Assembly (NCBI GenBank): GCA_966211955.1
Contig: CBIHOF010000005.1
Coordinates: forward strand, 186,001-250,000
DNA: 64,000 nucleotides
Source: Albitalea sp966211955
GTDB lineage: Bacteria; Pseudomonadota; Gammaproteobacteria; Burkholderiales; Burkholderiaceae_C
Reading direction: 5' to 3'
Position numbers and translations under genes: made by a program. This document shows, one piece after another, positions 41,771 through 50,740 of this stretch. Under the pieces are notes generated by a model that was given only the letters and a program-made list of their open reading frames with translations, was not told the origin of the DNA and did not search any database. Within the stretch, counting starts at the first letter, position 1; every line of letters begins with the position of its first letter.

Positions 41771-43198
41771 TCATGCCACCAGACGCACCGGGTGGGTGAG
41801 CATCTCGGGCACGAGCAGGGCCTGCATTTCAGCACGACTCATGATCCCGAGGCTCTCGGCGGTGTCGGCAATCGTGCCGCCGGTCACGAGTGCGGTCTTG
41901 GCGATCAGCGCCGCCTTTTCGTATCCGATGATCGGGTTGAGCGCCGTCACGAGCGTCACCGACTCCGCGACGCGCCGTGCCAGCAGTTGCGTGTTGGCCT
42001 GTATGCCTTCGACGCAATTCACCTGCAAGGTTCGACAGGCATTCGTCAGATGCTTCACGCTCTTGGCGAGCGCCCAGCCCATGATGGGTTCGAAGGCGTT
42101 GAGCTGCAACTGCCCCGCCTCGCTCGCCATGGTGATGGTGATGTCGTTGCCGATGACCTCGAAGGCCACCTGGTTCATCACCTCGGGGATCACCGGGTTC
42201 ACCTTGCCCGGCATGATGGACGAGCCGGCCTGCCGCGGAGGCAGCTTGATGTCGCCGAAGCCCGCCTGCGGGCCGGAGGACAGGAGCCGCAGGTCGTTGC
42301 AGATCTTCGAGAGCTTGCAGGCCACGCGCTTCAACACGCCCGACAGCTGCACGAAGGCGCCGGTGTCCTGCGTGGCTTCGACAAGGTTCTCGGACTTCAC
42401 CACCGGCACGCCGGAGATGTCGGCCAGCAGCGCGATGACCTTCTCCGCATAGCCCGCCGGCGCGTTGATGCCCGTGCCGATCGCGGTGGCGCCCAGGTTC
42501 ACCTCGGTGATGAGCGCGCGCGCTTCGCGCAGCCGCGCTTCGTCTTCGCCGATCATGATCGCGAAGGCGAGGAATTCCTGGCCGAGCGTCATCGGCACGG
42601 CATCCTGCAGCTGCGTGCGGCCGATCTTCAGCACGCTCGCGAACTCCGCGGCCTTGGCTTCGAAGGCCTGGCGCAGTTCGGCCATCGCGCTGATGAGCCG
42701 GCCGATGCCGAACCACGCCGCCAGGCGCAATGCGGTCGGGTAGACGTCGTTGGTGCTTTGCGAGGCGTTGACGTGGTCGTTCGGGTGCAGCACGTCGTAG
42801 CGGCCCTTGTCGAACCCGAGGTGTTCCAGCGCGCGATTGGCGATCACCTCGTTCGCGTTCATGTTGGTCGAGGTGCCGGCGCCGCCCTGGATCACGTCCA
42901 CCACGAACTGCTCGTGCAGCTCGCCGCCGATGAGGTCGTCGCAAGCGCGCTCGATGGCCAGGCACAAGCGCTCGTCGATCACGCCGAACGAGAGGTTGGC
43001 CTGTGCCGAGGCACGCTTGACGAAGGCCAGCGCACAAACCAGGTCGGACCAGCCACCGATTGCCTGCCCGGTGATCGGGAAGTTGTCGACTGCCCGCGCG
43101 GTGTGCACGCCCCAGTACGCCTGGGCGGGGATGTCCATCTCGCCGAGAAAATCGTGTTCGCGGCGGGTGTCGGTGCGGGCTGTCGAGGTGGCTTGCAT
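41771..43198 (-). CDS. aspA: Aspartate ammonia-lyase
   Basis: 475 aa, normal for the aspartase/fumarase superfamily. It deaminates L-aspartate to fumarate and ammonium. The mobile-loop signature GSSIMPGKVNPVIPE with its catalytic Ser is intact, and GGAGTSTNMNANEVIANRAL and ASQSTNDVYPTALRL are the other two conserved regions. Class II fumarase shares these signatures; the aspartase call is favoured by the neighbouring acidic amino acid transporter. Confidence 0.9.
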   Translation of the reverse strand: MQATSTARTDTRREHDFLGEMDIPAQAYWGVHTARAVDNFPITGQAIGGWSDLVCALAFVKRASAQANLSFGVIDERLCLAIERACDDLIGGELHEQFVVDVIQGGAGTSTNMNANEVIANRALEHLGFDKGRYDVLHPNDHVNASQSTNDVYPTALRLAAWFGIGRLISAMAELRQAFEAKAAEFASVLKIGRTQLQDAVPMTLGQEFLAFAIMIGEDEARLREARALITEVNLGATAIGTGINAPAGYAEKVIALLADISGVPVVKSENLVEATQDTGAFVQLSGVLKRVACKLSKICNDLRLLSSGPQAGFGDIKLPPRQAGSSIMPGKVNPVIPEVMNQVAFEVIGNDITITMASEAGQLQLNAFEPIMGWALAKSVKHLTNACRTLQVNCVEGIQANTQLLARRVAESVTLVTALNPIIGYEKAALIAKTALVTGGTIADTAESLGIMSRAEMQALLVPEMLTHPVRLVA

Positions 43199-43401
43199 GA
43201 TGGGCGCGGACTGTACGTTTGCACGTCATGCGCGGTCCAATGCTGAATCTCGGAGCGTGTATGCGTTTGTTGCATACGGCCATGGGGTTTTCCCAGGGCG
43301 CTCGGTATTAACCCGGGGACCGAACACCCAAAGCATTCGGAAAAGGCCTCAGCCCACCGGATTTCCCTCGGAAAACCACCCGCGCGGGGCGAATGCGCCG
43401 A

Positions 43402-44319
43402 TCAGGCCGAGTCGCGCAGAAAGTCCCACAGCGCCTGCGCGCCGGGCTTGATGTGGCGCGCCACCTCGGGTCGTTCACGGTAGATGCGCACTTCCATCGA
43501 CAGCTCGCACACGCCGGGCGCCGCGGCGCGGACGAGGCGTTTGCTCTTGAGCTCCTTCTTCACCGAGCTGGCCGGCAGGAAGGCGAGGCCGTGCCCTTCA
43601 AGCGCCATCGCCTTCAGCCCCTCGGCCATGTCGGTCTCATAGATCGGGTCGAGGTTGAGCGGCGCGGGCGAGAGCTTCACGATCAGCTCGACCAGCCGGC
43701 CGAGATAGGCGCCCGACGCATAGCTCAGGAAGGGCACCTGCGTGCCGGGGCTCGCGGGGATGTGGAACATCGGCTGGCCGTCGTCGTCCGCCTTGGCGTA
43801 GGCGGCCAGCCCTTCGTGGCCGAGGCTCAGCATCTCGTAGCGGTCGGGGCTCAGCTGCAGCGGCTGCGAGGGGTGGTGGTAGGCGATGAGCAGGTCACAG
43901 CTGCCTTCGGTGAGCTGCATGACCGCGTCGTGCACGTTGAGCGCGATGAGCCGGCTCTTGACCGCGCCGAAGCGTTTGCGCAGGTCCATCACCCAGTGCG
44001 GGAAGAAGGTGAAGGCGAGCGAGTGCGGCACCGCGAACTCGATCATGTCCTGCCCGGCCACCTGGTGGCCGCGCATCATGTTGCGCGTGGCCTGCAGGCT
44101 GCCGAGGATCTCGAGCGCCTGCGAATGGAAGGTCTCGCCGGCAGGCGTGAGGCGGGTCGGGTAGGAGGAGCGGTCCACGAGGTCCAGGCCTGCCCAGGCT
44201 TCCAGCGCCTGGATGCGGCGCGAGAACGCCGGCTGCGTCACGTGGCGCAACTGCGCCGAGCGCGAGAAGCTTCGCGTTTCCGCGAGGCTCACGAAATCTT
44301 CAAGCCACTTGGTTTCCAT
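43402..44319 (-). CDS. LysR-family regulator, HypT/YjiE-like
   Basis: 305 aa with an N-terminal winged helix (about 1-60: METKWLEDFVSLAETRSFSR, RHVTQPAFSRRIQALE) and a periplasmic-binding-like effector domain. The METKWL.DF start and PAFSRRI..LE resemble E. coli HypT (YjiE), a hypochlorite-responsive regulator. Transcribed in the same direction as and upstream of aspA and the glt genes, it is the obvious candidate to control them. Which signal it senses is unknown. Confidence 0.88.
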   Translation of the reverse strand: METKWLEDFVSLAETRSFSRSAQLRHVTQPAFSRRIQALEAWAGLDLVDRSSYPTRLTPAGETFHSQALEILGSLQATRNMMRGHQVAGQDMIEFAVPHSLAFTFFPHWVMDLRKRFGAVKSRLIALNVHDAVMQLTEGSCDLLIAYHHPSQPLQLSPDRYEMLSLGHEGLAAYAKADDDGQPMFHIPASPGTQVPFLSYASGAYLGRLVELIVKLSPAPLNLDPIYETDMAEGLKAMALEGHGLAFLPASSVKKELKSKRLVRAAAPGVCELSMEVRIYRERPEVARHIKPGAQALWDFLRDSA

Positions 44320-44355
44320 GACCTTCTCTGTTGTCCACGCGCTTGAAGGTACCCT

Positions 44356-46197
44356 TCACTTCTCAGACTCGTCCCCCGCCTGCTGCAAGCGCCACATCTC
44401 AGCATACCGCCCGTTCAGCGCGAGCAGTTGGGCATGCGTGCCGCGCTCGATGATGCGCCCCAACTCCATCACGAGAATCTGGTGCGCATCCACCACCGTC
44501 GACAGCCGGTGCGCGATGACCAGCGCCGTCTTGTTGCGCGCCACGCCCTGCAGCTCGGCCTGGATGGCGCGCTCGTTGGCCGAGTCGAGTGCGGAGGTCG
44601 CCTCGTCGAAGATCATGATCGGCGGGTTCTTGAGCAGGGTTCGCGCGATGGCCACGCGCTGCTTCTCGCCGCCCGAGAGCTTGAGCCCGCGCTCGCCCAC
44701 CATCGTGTCGTAGCCCTTGGGCGTGCTCGTGATGAAGCCGTGGATGCGCGCCGCCTGGGCCGCGCCTTCGATCTCCTCCTGCGTCGCACCCGCACGGCCG
44801 TAGCCGATGTTGTAGGCCACGGTGTCGTTGAAGAGCACGGTGTCCTGCGGCACGATGCCGATGGACTGGCGAAGGCTCGTCTGCGTGACCTGCCGGATGT
44901 CCTGCCCGTCGATGCGCAAAGCCCCGCCGGTCACGTCGTAGAAGCGGTACATCAGGCGCGCCAGCGTGCTCTTGCCCGCGCCCGAGGGCCCGACCACCGC
45001 GACCGTCTTGCCGGGTGGGATCTCGAAGCTCACGTCGTGCAGGATCGGCCGGTTCGCGTCGTAGGCGAAGCTCACGTGGTCGAAGGTGACACGCCCTTCG
45101 CTCACGACCAGCGGCTTCGCATCGGGCGCGTCGTCCACCTCGCGGTCGCGCTCCATCAGCGTGAACATCTTGTCCAGGTCGGTGAGCGACTGCTTGATCT
45201 CGCGGTAGATCACGCCCAGGAAGTTGAGCGGGATGTACAGCTGGATCATGAAGGCGTTGATCATCACCAGGTCGCCGAGCGTCATGTGCCCCAGCACCAC
45301 GCCGTTGGTGGCACGCCAGAGCATCAGCACGAGGCCGGTGGCGATGATCAGCTGCTGCCCGGTGTTGAGGATGGACAGCGTCGTCTGCGACTTGAGCGCG
45401 GCGCGGCGCAGCCGCTCCAGGCTCTCGTCGTAGCGCTTCGCCTCGAAGGCCTCGTTGTTGAAGTACTTGACGGTCTCGTAGTTCAGCAGCGAATCGATGG
45501 CCTTGCTGTGCGCGGTCGAGTCGAACTCGTTCATCAGCTTGCGGAACTGGGTGCGCCAGTTCGTCACCGTGACGGTGAAGGTGATGTAGATGACGAGCGC
45601 GCCGAGCGTGATCCACGCGAACCAGGCATCGAACTTCACGCCCAGCAGCGTGAGCACGATCACCACCTCGATCAATGTGGGGATGATGCTGTACAGCGAG
45701 TAGGAGATGAGCGATTGCACGCCGCGTGTGCCGCGCTCGATGTCCCGCGTCATGCCGCCGGTCTGGCGTTCGAGGTGGAAGCGCAGGCTCAGGCTGTGAA
45801 GGTGTCGGAAAACCTCGAGCGAGATGCTTCGGGCCGCGCCCTCGGTGGCCTTGGCGAAGATGAGCTCGCGCAGCTCGGTGAACAGCGAGGTCGACAGCCG
45901 CAAGGCCCCATACGCGATGAGCAGGCCGATGGGCACCACCAGCACCGCGCGAACATCGCCCACCGGAATCGTCAGGCTGTCGACCAGCTTCTTCAGCAGC
46001 AGCGGCACGCCCACGTTGGCGAGCTTGGCGCCGATCATGAACATCAGCGCGAGCACCACCCGGGCGCGGTAGCGCCAGAGGTAGGGCAGCAGCTTGCGCA
46101 GCGTCTGGCCGTCGGTGTGGGCGCGTGCGGGCACGGCGGCGCCGGGGACGGCCGGGTTGGCAATGGCGGCGGAAGAATCGACGGTGGCTCGGCGCAT
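44356..46197 (-). CDS. ATM1-type ABC exporter (half transporter)
   Basis: 613 aa: a six-helix exporter transmembrane domain (about 35-330) fused to an ATPase (370-600) with GPSGAGKST, the signature LSGGEKQRVAIARTL and MIFDEATSALDS. QTGGMTRDIERGTRG and NYETVKYFNNE are hallmarks of the ATM1/heavy-metal tolerance branch, whose members export glutathione-linked sulfur or metal compounds. It works as a homodimer. It ends 37 bases from the LysR start, without an evident functional link. Confidence 0.92.
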   Translation of the reverse strand: MRRATVDSSAAIANPAVPGAAVPARAHTDGQTLRKLLPYLWRYRARVVLALMFMIGAKLANVGVPLLLKKLVDSLTIPVGDVRAVLVVPIGLLIAYGALRLSTSLFTELRELIFAKATEGAARSISLEVFRHLHSLSLRFHLERQTGGMTRDIERGTRGVQSLISYSLYSIIPTLIEVVIVLTLLGVKFDAWFAWITLGALVIYITFTVTVTNWRTQFRKLMNEFDSTAHSKAIDSLLNYETVKYFNNEAFEAKRYDESLERLRRAALKSQTTLSILNTGQQLIIATGLVLMLWRATNGVVLGHMTLGDLVMINAFMIQLYIPLNFLGVIYREIKQSLTDLDKMFTLMERDREVDDAPDAKPLVVSEGRVTFDHVSFAYDANRPILHDVSFEIPPGKTVAVVGPSGAGKSTLARLMYRFYDVTGGALRIDGQDIRQVTQTSLRQSIGIVPQDTVLFNDTVAYNIGYGRAGATQEEIEGAAQAARIHGFITSTPKGYDTMVGERGLKLSGGEKQRVAIARTLLKNPPIMIFDEATSALDSANERAIQAELQGVARNKTALVIAHRLSTVVDAHQILVMELGRIIERGTHAQLLALNGRYAEMWRLQQAGDESEK

Positions 46198-46236
46198 CGT
46201 GAAAGAATCGGAGGGTCTGAGCCCAGGTGAAGCAAT

Positions 46237-46674
46237 ATGCCCGAGATTACAAGCCCTGCCGACAACCTCATTCCGGAGTCGATGGCGCCCTTGAAGCTGC
46301 CCGACGACCGCGAGCTGGTGATGCGCGTCATGCCCATGCCGGCGGACGCCAATGGCAATGGCGACATCTTCGGCGGCTGGATCATGGCGCAGGTTGACCT
46401 GGCGGGCAGCGTGCTGCCGGCGCGCATTGCCAAGGGCCGCATCACCACGGTGGCGGTGAACAGCTTCGTGTTCAAGCAGCCGGTGTCAGTGGGCGACCTG
46501 CTCAGTTTCTACGCCAAGGTCGAGCGCATCGGGCGCACGTCCGTCACCGTGCATGTCGAGGTGTATGCGGAGCGCAACCCGGCCAACCTGCATGTGGTGA
46601 AGGTGACCGAGGCCAACCTCACCTTCGTGGCCATCGACAAGGACGGGCAGCCGAGGCTGGTTCCCCGGCCTTGA
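46237..46674 (+). CDS. Acyl-CoA thioesterase, YciA type
   Basis: 145 aa hotdog-fold enzyme. MPMPADANGNGDIFGGWIMA contains the catalytic Asn/Asp region of YciA/acyl-CoA hydrolases, followed by FKQPVSVGDLLSFYAKVERIGRTSV in pieces typical of the family. It hydrolyses short to long acyl-CoA, and hexameric assembly is known for relatives. It is divergent from the ABC exporter gene. Confidence 0.9.
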   Translation: MPEITSPADNLIPESMAPLKLPDDRELVMRVMPMPADANGNGDIFGGWIMAQVDLAGSVLPARIAKGRITTVAVNSFVFKQPVSVGDLLSFYAKVERIGRTSVTVHVEVYAERNPANLHVVKVTEANLTFVAIDKDGQPRLVPRP

Positions 46675-46743
46675 GTGTTTCGCTGACGCCGTGACGCCAC
46701 CCTGCGCGCGTCCGCGTCTTTCCGCGGGATCAGAATTCCCGCC

Positions 46744-47397
46744 ATGTCCTCCGAGCCTCGGCCTTTCGACGACCGCGAAGACGCGGGCCGCCAGCTCGCT
46801 GCCCGGCTGTTGAGCCACCGCGGCCGCGATGCGGTGGTGCTTGCCCTGCCCCGCGGCGGCGTGCCGGTGGCGGCCGAGATTGCGCGGGCGCTGGATGCGC
46901 CGCTGGACCTGCTCTTCGTTCGAAAGATCGGCCTGCCCTGGCAGCCCGAACTGGCCTACGCGGCCGTGGTGGATGGCGACCCGCCGGAGGTGGTCATCAA
47001 CGACGAGGTCGCGCGGATCGACCCGATGAGCTCGCACGAGCTCGCTGCGGCCAAGCGACGCGAAGTGGCCGAGATCGAGCGACGGCGCGAGACCTACATG
47101 CACGGCCGGCCGCCGCTGGACGTGACGGGGCGGGAGGTCATCCTCGTGGACGACGGCCTGGCCACCGGCACCACCGCGAAGGCGGCCTTGATGGCGCTGC
47201 GCCGTCGCGCACCATCCACCCTCATCCTCGCCGTGCCCGTGGCCCCGGAGGACACGGTGATCGAGATGCGCTCGCTGGTGGATGTGGTGGTGTGCCTGTC
47301 CATGCCCGACCCCTTCGTGGCGATCGGGCTGCACTACCGCGACTTTCACCAGCTGGAAGACGAGGAGGTGCTGGAGATCATGAGCGCGGCCAGGTGA
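46744..47397 (+). CDS. Phosphoribosyltransferase family protein
   Basis: 217 aa. A type I PRTase fold with PRPP-binding motif VILVDDGLATGTTAKAAL; the N-terminus is DREDAGRQLAARLLS and is followed by VVLALPRGGVPVAAEIARAL. Such stand-alone PRTases often sit near stress genes and have no assigned substrate. It is convergent with the SDR gene. Confidence 0.88.
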   Translation: MSSEPRPFDDREDAGRQLAARLLSHRGRDAVVLALPRGGVPVAAEIARALDAPLDLLFVRKIGLPWQPELAYAAVVDGDPPEVVINDEVARIDPMSSHELAAAKRREVAEIERRRETYMHGRPPLDVTGREVILVDDGLATGTTAKAALMALRRRAPSTLILAVPVAPEDTVIEMRSLVDVVVCLSMPDPFVAIGLHYRDFHQLEDEEVLEIMSAAR

Positions 47398-47403
47398 GCT
47401 GCT

Positions 47404-48237
47404 TCAATCCACGAAAAAGTCCGGAATGAAGTCCGTCGTCCCCGCCTTCACGCTGTACTTCTCGAGATCGCTCACCCCATGCGACGCCAGCACCTCGTCG
47501 TCGATGAAGAAATTGCCGGTCGTCTCGCGCGCGTCGCTCGTGAGAATGAAGTAAGCCGCGTCCGACAAGATCTCCGGCGTGCGGCAGCGCTCGATGTCCA
47601 CCCCCGGGATCATCTGCAGCGCCGCCGTGGCGATCGCCGTGCGCGGCCACAGCGAATTCACCGCGATGCCATGCGGCTTGAATTCGCCCGAATGGCCGAG
47701 CGTGCATTCGCTCATGCCGTACTTGGCCATGGTGTAGGCCACGTGGTTCTTGAACCAGTGCTGCTTCATCGACAAGGGAGGCGACATGTTCAGCACATGC
47801 GGGTTGCGCCCGGCCTGCGCTGACTTGACGAGATGCGGCAGGCAGGTCTGGGTGCACAGGTAGGTGCCGCGCACGTTCACGCCGAACATCAGGTCGAAGC
47901 GCTTCATGGGCGTGTCGGGCGTGGGGGTGAGACTGATGGCGCTCGCGTTGTTCACGAGGATGTCGATGCCGCCGTACTCCTCCACCGCCTGCGCCACCGC
48001 CGCATGCACGCTGTGCTCGTCGCGAATGTCCGTCTGCAGCGGCAATGCGCGGCCGCCGGCGGCGACGATCTCCGCCGCGGCAGAGAAGATCGTGCCGGGC
48101 AGCTTGGGATTGGCCTCGGTCGTCTTGGCCGCAATGACCACGTTGGCGCCGTCGCGCGCCGCGCGCTTGGCGATCGCCAGGCCAATGCCCCGCGATGCGC
48201 CGGTGATGAAGAGCGTCTTGCCCGACAAGGTGTTCAT
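47404..48237 (-). CDS. Short-chain dehydrogenase/reductase, HSDL2-like
   Basis: 277 aa classical SDR: TGASRGIG cofactor loop, NNAS, and the YTMAK catalytic Tyr/Lys with a Ser upstream (NMSPPLS). The insert AKTTEANPKLPGTIFSAAAE is typical of the HSDL2-like group linked to lipid metabolism. The start overlaps the SGNH hydrolase stop by 4 bases, and the gene belongs to the lipid-degradation run of minus-strand genes. Confidence 0.9.
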   Translation of the reverse strand: MNTLSGKTLFITGASRGIGLAIAKRAARDGANVVIAAKTTEANPKLPGTIFSAAAEIVAAGGRALPLQTDIRDEHSVHAAVAQAVEEYGGIDILVNNASAISLTPTPDTPMKRFDLMFGVNVRGTYLCTQTCLPHLVKSAQAGRNPHVLNMSPPLSMKQHWFKNHVAYTMAKYGMSECTLGHSGEFKPHGIAVNSLWPRTAIATAALQMIPGVDIERCRTPEILSDAAYFILTSDARETTGNFFIDDEVLASHGVSDLEKYSVKAGTTDFIPDFFVD

Positions 48238-48950
48238 GTTGTCTCCAATCGTCTTGTCGCGATGTGGCGGGCGAGCGCCTCACCGCAAGCCCGATACACC
48301 GGCTCGCCCGGGTGGAAGCCATCGGACGCCATGCAGCTCGCGTCCAGCCGGATGTCGATGGGCACGTGCGACACGTCCGGCCGCGTCGCCGCCCAGCGCG
48401 CCTGCGCCTCGTCGTGGCGGCGCGCATCACGCCCCATGATCCAGCGCAGCGGCTGCGGCAGCAAGGGGAATTGATGCACCGGCGGCAACGGCGCAAAGAC
48501 CACGTGGCTCACGCCGGCATGGGCGATCAGCCAGTCGGCCAGCGCCGCTCGATGCTGCACGGCGCGGTGTGAGGGCACCTGGTCGATCACGTCGTTCACG
48601 CCCAGCACCACCACCGCCACGTCGGCGAGCTCGGGCTGCTCGTTCTGCACGAGTGCCAGTGCCTGCGCGGAGGTGATGCCGGCCTTGGCAACGAGGTGCC
48701 AATGCACCTCGGCCTGCGCCGCGTCGGCCAGTGTGCGGGTGAGGTAGCCCGCCAGCGCCAGGTCTTGCGTCGGCACGCCCACGCCGGCACCCGACGAGTC
48801 GCCGACGATCAGCACCCGCAGCGTCGGCCCGCGGCCGAAGACGCCGCGTCGATCGCCCGAGGCCTCCGGCAGCACGGGTGCGCGGCGGCGCGTCATCACC
48901 GCCTGCACGACGAGCAGGGGCGACAGCAGCAGCTTCGCGACCAGGCTCAT
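48234..48950 (-). CDS. SGNH/GDSL hydrolase
   Basis: 238 aa. It has an N-terminal hydrophobic segment (possible anchor), then block I VLIVGDSSGAGVGV with the nucleophile Ser in GDSS, block III VLGVNDV and block V DGFHPGEPVYR (Asp and His). It is a probable esterase or lipase acting at the membrane. Encoded between the enoyl-CoA hydratase and the SDR, with an ATGA overlap to the latter. Confidence 0.88.
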   Translation of the reverse strand: MSLVAKLLLSPLLVVQAVMTRRRAPVLPEASGDRRGVFGRGPTLRVLIVGDSSGAGVGVPTQDLALAGYLTRTLADAAQAEVHWHLVAKAGITSAQALALVQNEQPELADVAVVVLGVNDVIDQVPSHRAVQHRAALADWLIAHAGVSHVVFAPLPPVHQFPLLPQPLRWIMGRDARRHDEAQARWAATRPDVSHVPIDIRLDASCMASDGFHPGEPVYRACGEALARHIATRRLETT

Positions 48951-48963
48951 CCTTGGGCGCCGC

Positions 48964-49728
48964 TCACGAGAACTGCGTGAAGTCGGGTTTGCGCTTCTGG
49001 AAGAAGGCGCTGAAGGCTTCGCGCGCCTCGGGGCTCGTGAGCCGCTCCTGGAACACGCCGCCTTCGACGGCGATCGTCTCCAGCACGGCGGCGGCGCTGG
49101 CGCGGCGCATCAACTTCTTGCTGTCGCGCACGGCGCCCGGCGGCAGCGCGTTGAAGCGCTCGGCAATGCGCCGTGCGTGGTTGACCACCTCGCCGGCGGG
49201 CAGCACGGCGTTGGCCACGCCCAGGTCCACCGCGTCTTGCGGCGTGAACGGGTCACCCAGCAGCAGCTTCTCGGCCGCCTTCGCGTGGCCCACGAGCTGG
49301 GGCAGCACAAGGCTCGAGGCGAACTCGGGCACGAGGCCGAGGCTCGTGAAGGGCATGGCCAGGCGCGCTTCGTCCGACACGTAGACCAGGTCGCAATGCA
49401 AGAGCATCGTGGTGCCGATGCCGATGGCCGCGCCGGTCACGGCCGCGATCACCGGCTTCTCGCAGGTGGTGAGCGCCTTCATGAACTGGAACACCGGCGA
49501 ATCCATGCCTTGCTTGGGGCGCTGCATGAAGTCTTCCAGGTCGTTGCCCGAGGTGAAGATGCCCGGCTGGCCGGTGATGAGCACCGCGCGCACCGCGGCG
49601 TCGGCGTTGGCGTTGCGCAAGGCCGCGGCCATGGCGGCGTACATGTCGACGGTGATCGCGTTCTTCTTTTCGGGGCGCGCGATCTCGATGGTGGCCACGC
49701 CATTCAGGGTGGCGGTCTTGATGCTCAT
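48964..49728 (-). CDS. Enoyl-CoA hydratase/isomerase
   Basis: 254 aa crotonase-fold enzyme of fatty-acid or aromatic acid degradation. The N-terminus ATIEIARPEKKNAITVDMY is characteristic, followed by ITGQPGIFTSGNDLEDF with the oxyanion residues and GAAIGIGTTMLLHCDLVYVS. Hydratase versus delta-isomerase activity cannot be separated with certainty: acidic residues occur in PEFASSLVLP. The ATG overlaps the stop of the alpha/beta hydrolase gene. Confidence 0.9.
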   Translation of the reverse strand: MSIKTATLNGVATIEIARPEKKNAITVDMYAAMAAALRNANADAAVRAVLITGQPGIFTSGNDLEDFMQRPKQGMDSPVFQFMKALTTCEKPVIAAVTGAAIGIGTTMLLHCDLVYVSDEARLAMPFTSLGLVPEFASSLVLPQLVGHAKAAEKLLLGDPFTPQDAVDLGVANAVLPAGEVVNHARRIAERFNALPPGAVRDSKKLMRRASAAAVLETIAVEGGVFQERLTSPEAREAFSAFFQKRKPDFTQFS

Positions 49729-50594
49729 GCTGCTGTCTCCTGCGAATGTTGGAAGCCCTGGAGCAGCATCAGCGTGCGTGCCCACAGGGAATGTTGGAAT
49801 TGGTCCCTGAAGAAACCGAAGTGTCCGATGCGGCGCGCCTGCACGTCGGCCGGCGCGATGCGTTCGATGCGACGAGGGGCGTTGGCGTAGCAATCCACCA
49901 GCACGTGCGTGCCGCGCTCGGTCATCAACTCGTCGTCGGTGATGGACAGCGCCACGAGAGGGAAGCGGGCGGATTCGAACTTCTCTCGCACTTCGCGTCC
50001 TTCGGCGCCGACGTGGTAGCGCGGGTTGAGGCACCACTTGCGCCACTGCATGATGACGCCGGCCGGCAGGTCGCCCACCTTGCGCAGCTTCTTGCCGGGG
50101 AAGTAGCCGAAGAGGCTTGTTGCCACCGGCACGAGCACGTGCCAGAAGTACAGCACCATGCGCTTCAACTGCGGCGCGTTGTCGCGCCAGTAGCCGCTGC
50201 CCGCCGCGACGGACACGAGCCCCGCGATGCGGTCGCGGTGCTTGAGCAGGCCGGGGAGTTGCGCGCCGAGGCTGTGGCCGATGACGTAAACCGGCGCGCC
50301 ATGGGCACGCCGCATCGCCTCGGCGATGACGGTGTCGAAGTCGTCGGCCCAGTCGAAGAGGTCGGCATCGAGCGCCTTGAGCGGTCCGCGCTGCGAATCA
50401 CCCATGCCGCGGTAGTCGAAGCTCGCTACGAGGTAGCCCTGGGCAGAGAGCCATTGGGCGAAGGCGGCGTAGTAGTCCTGCTTGACTCCCATCGCGCCGC
50501 CGATGACGACGGCGGCTTTGGGGGTTGACGGCGGCTCGTGGAATCGGGCGGCGATGGGGGTGCCGTTCGTGGACTGAAGATCGATGGACTTCAT
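49725..50594 (-). CDS. Alpha/beta hydrolase
   Basis: 289 aa. AAVVIGGAMGVKQDYYAAFA holds the oxyanion region, SFDYRGMGDS is the strand 4 loop, and YVIGHSLGAQLPGLL contains the nucleophile Ser. Catalytic His is likely in RIGHFGFFRDQ near the C-terminus. Size and motifs match the hydrolase 4-like esterase group. Start at MKSIDLQ (50594) follows a short GC-rich leader. Part of the fad-type operon. Confidence 0.87.
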   Translation of the reverse strand: MKSIDLQSTNGTPIAARFHEPPSTPKAAVVIGGAMGVKQDYYAAFAQWLSAQGYLVASFDYRGMGDSQRGPLKALDADLFDWADDFDTVIAEAMRRAHGAPVYVIGHSLGAQLPGLLKHRDRIAGLVSVAAGSGYWRDNAPQLKRMVLYFWHVLVPVATSLFGYFPGKKLRKVGDLPAGVIMQWRKWCLNPRYHVGAEGREVREKFESARFPLVALSITDDELMTERGTHVLVDCYANAPRRIERIAPADVQARRIGHFGFFRDQFQHSLWARTLMLLQGFQHSQETAA

Positions 50595-50624
50595 GCACCG
50601 CTCCTTTTGCGCCAAGGCCGTCGC

Positions 50625-50661
50625 CCCCATCCCGACCCTCCCCCAGCAGGGGAAGGAGAGG
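50625..50661. repeat. Solitary, diverged copy of the DUF559-flanking repeat
   Basis: CCCCATCCCGACCCTCCCCC and the following AGCAGGGGAAGGAGAGG resemble the right-hand repeat at 52360-52395 in the same orientation, with several mismatches. It lies between the hydrolase start and the thiolase stop. Confidence 0.6.
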
Positions 50662-50740
50662 TAGCCCCTCGGCCACCTGCCAAATCAATGGCCGCTTGTG
50701 GCGGCCAGCAAGGCCGCGTGGGTAGCGGCCCTGCCTAACT

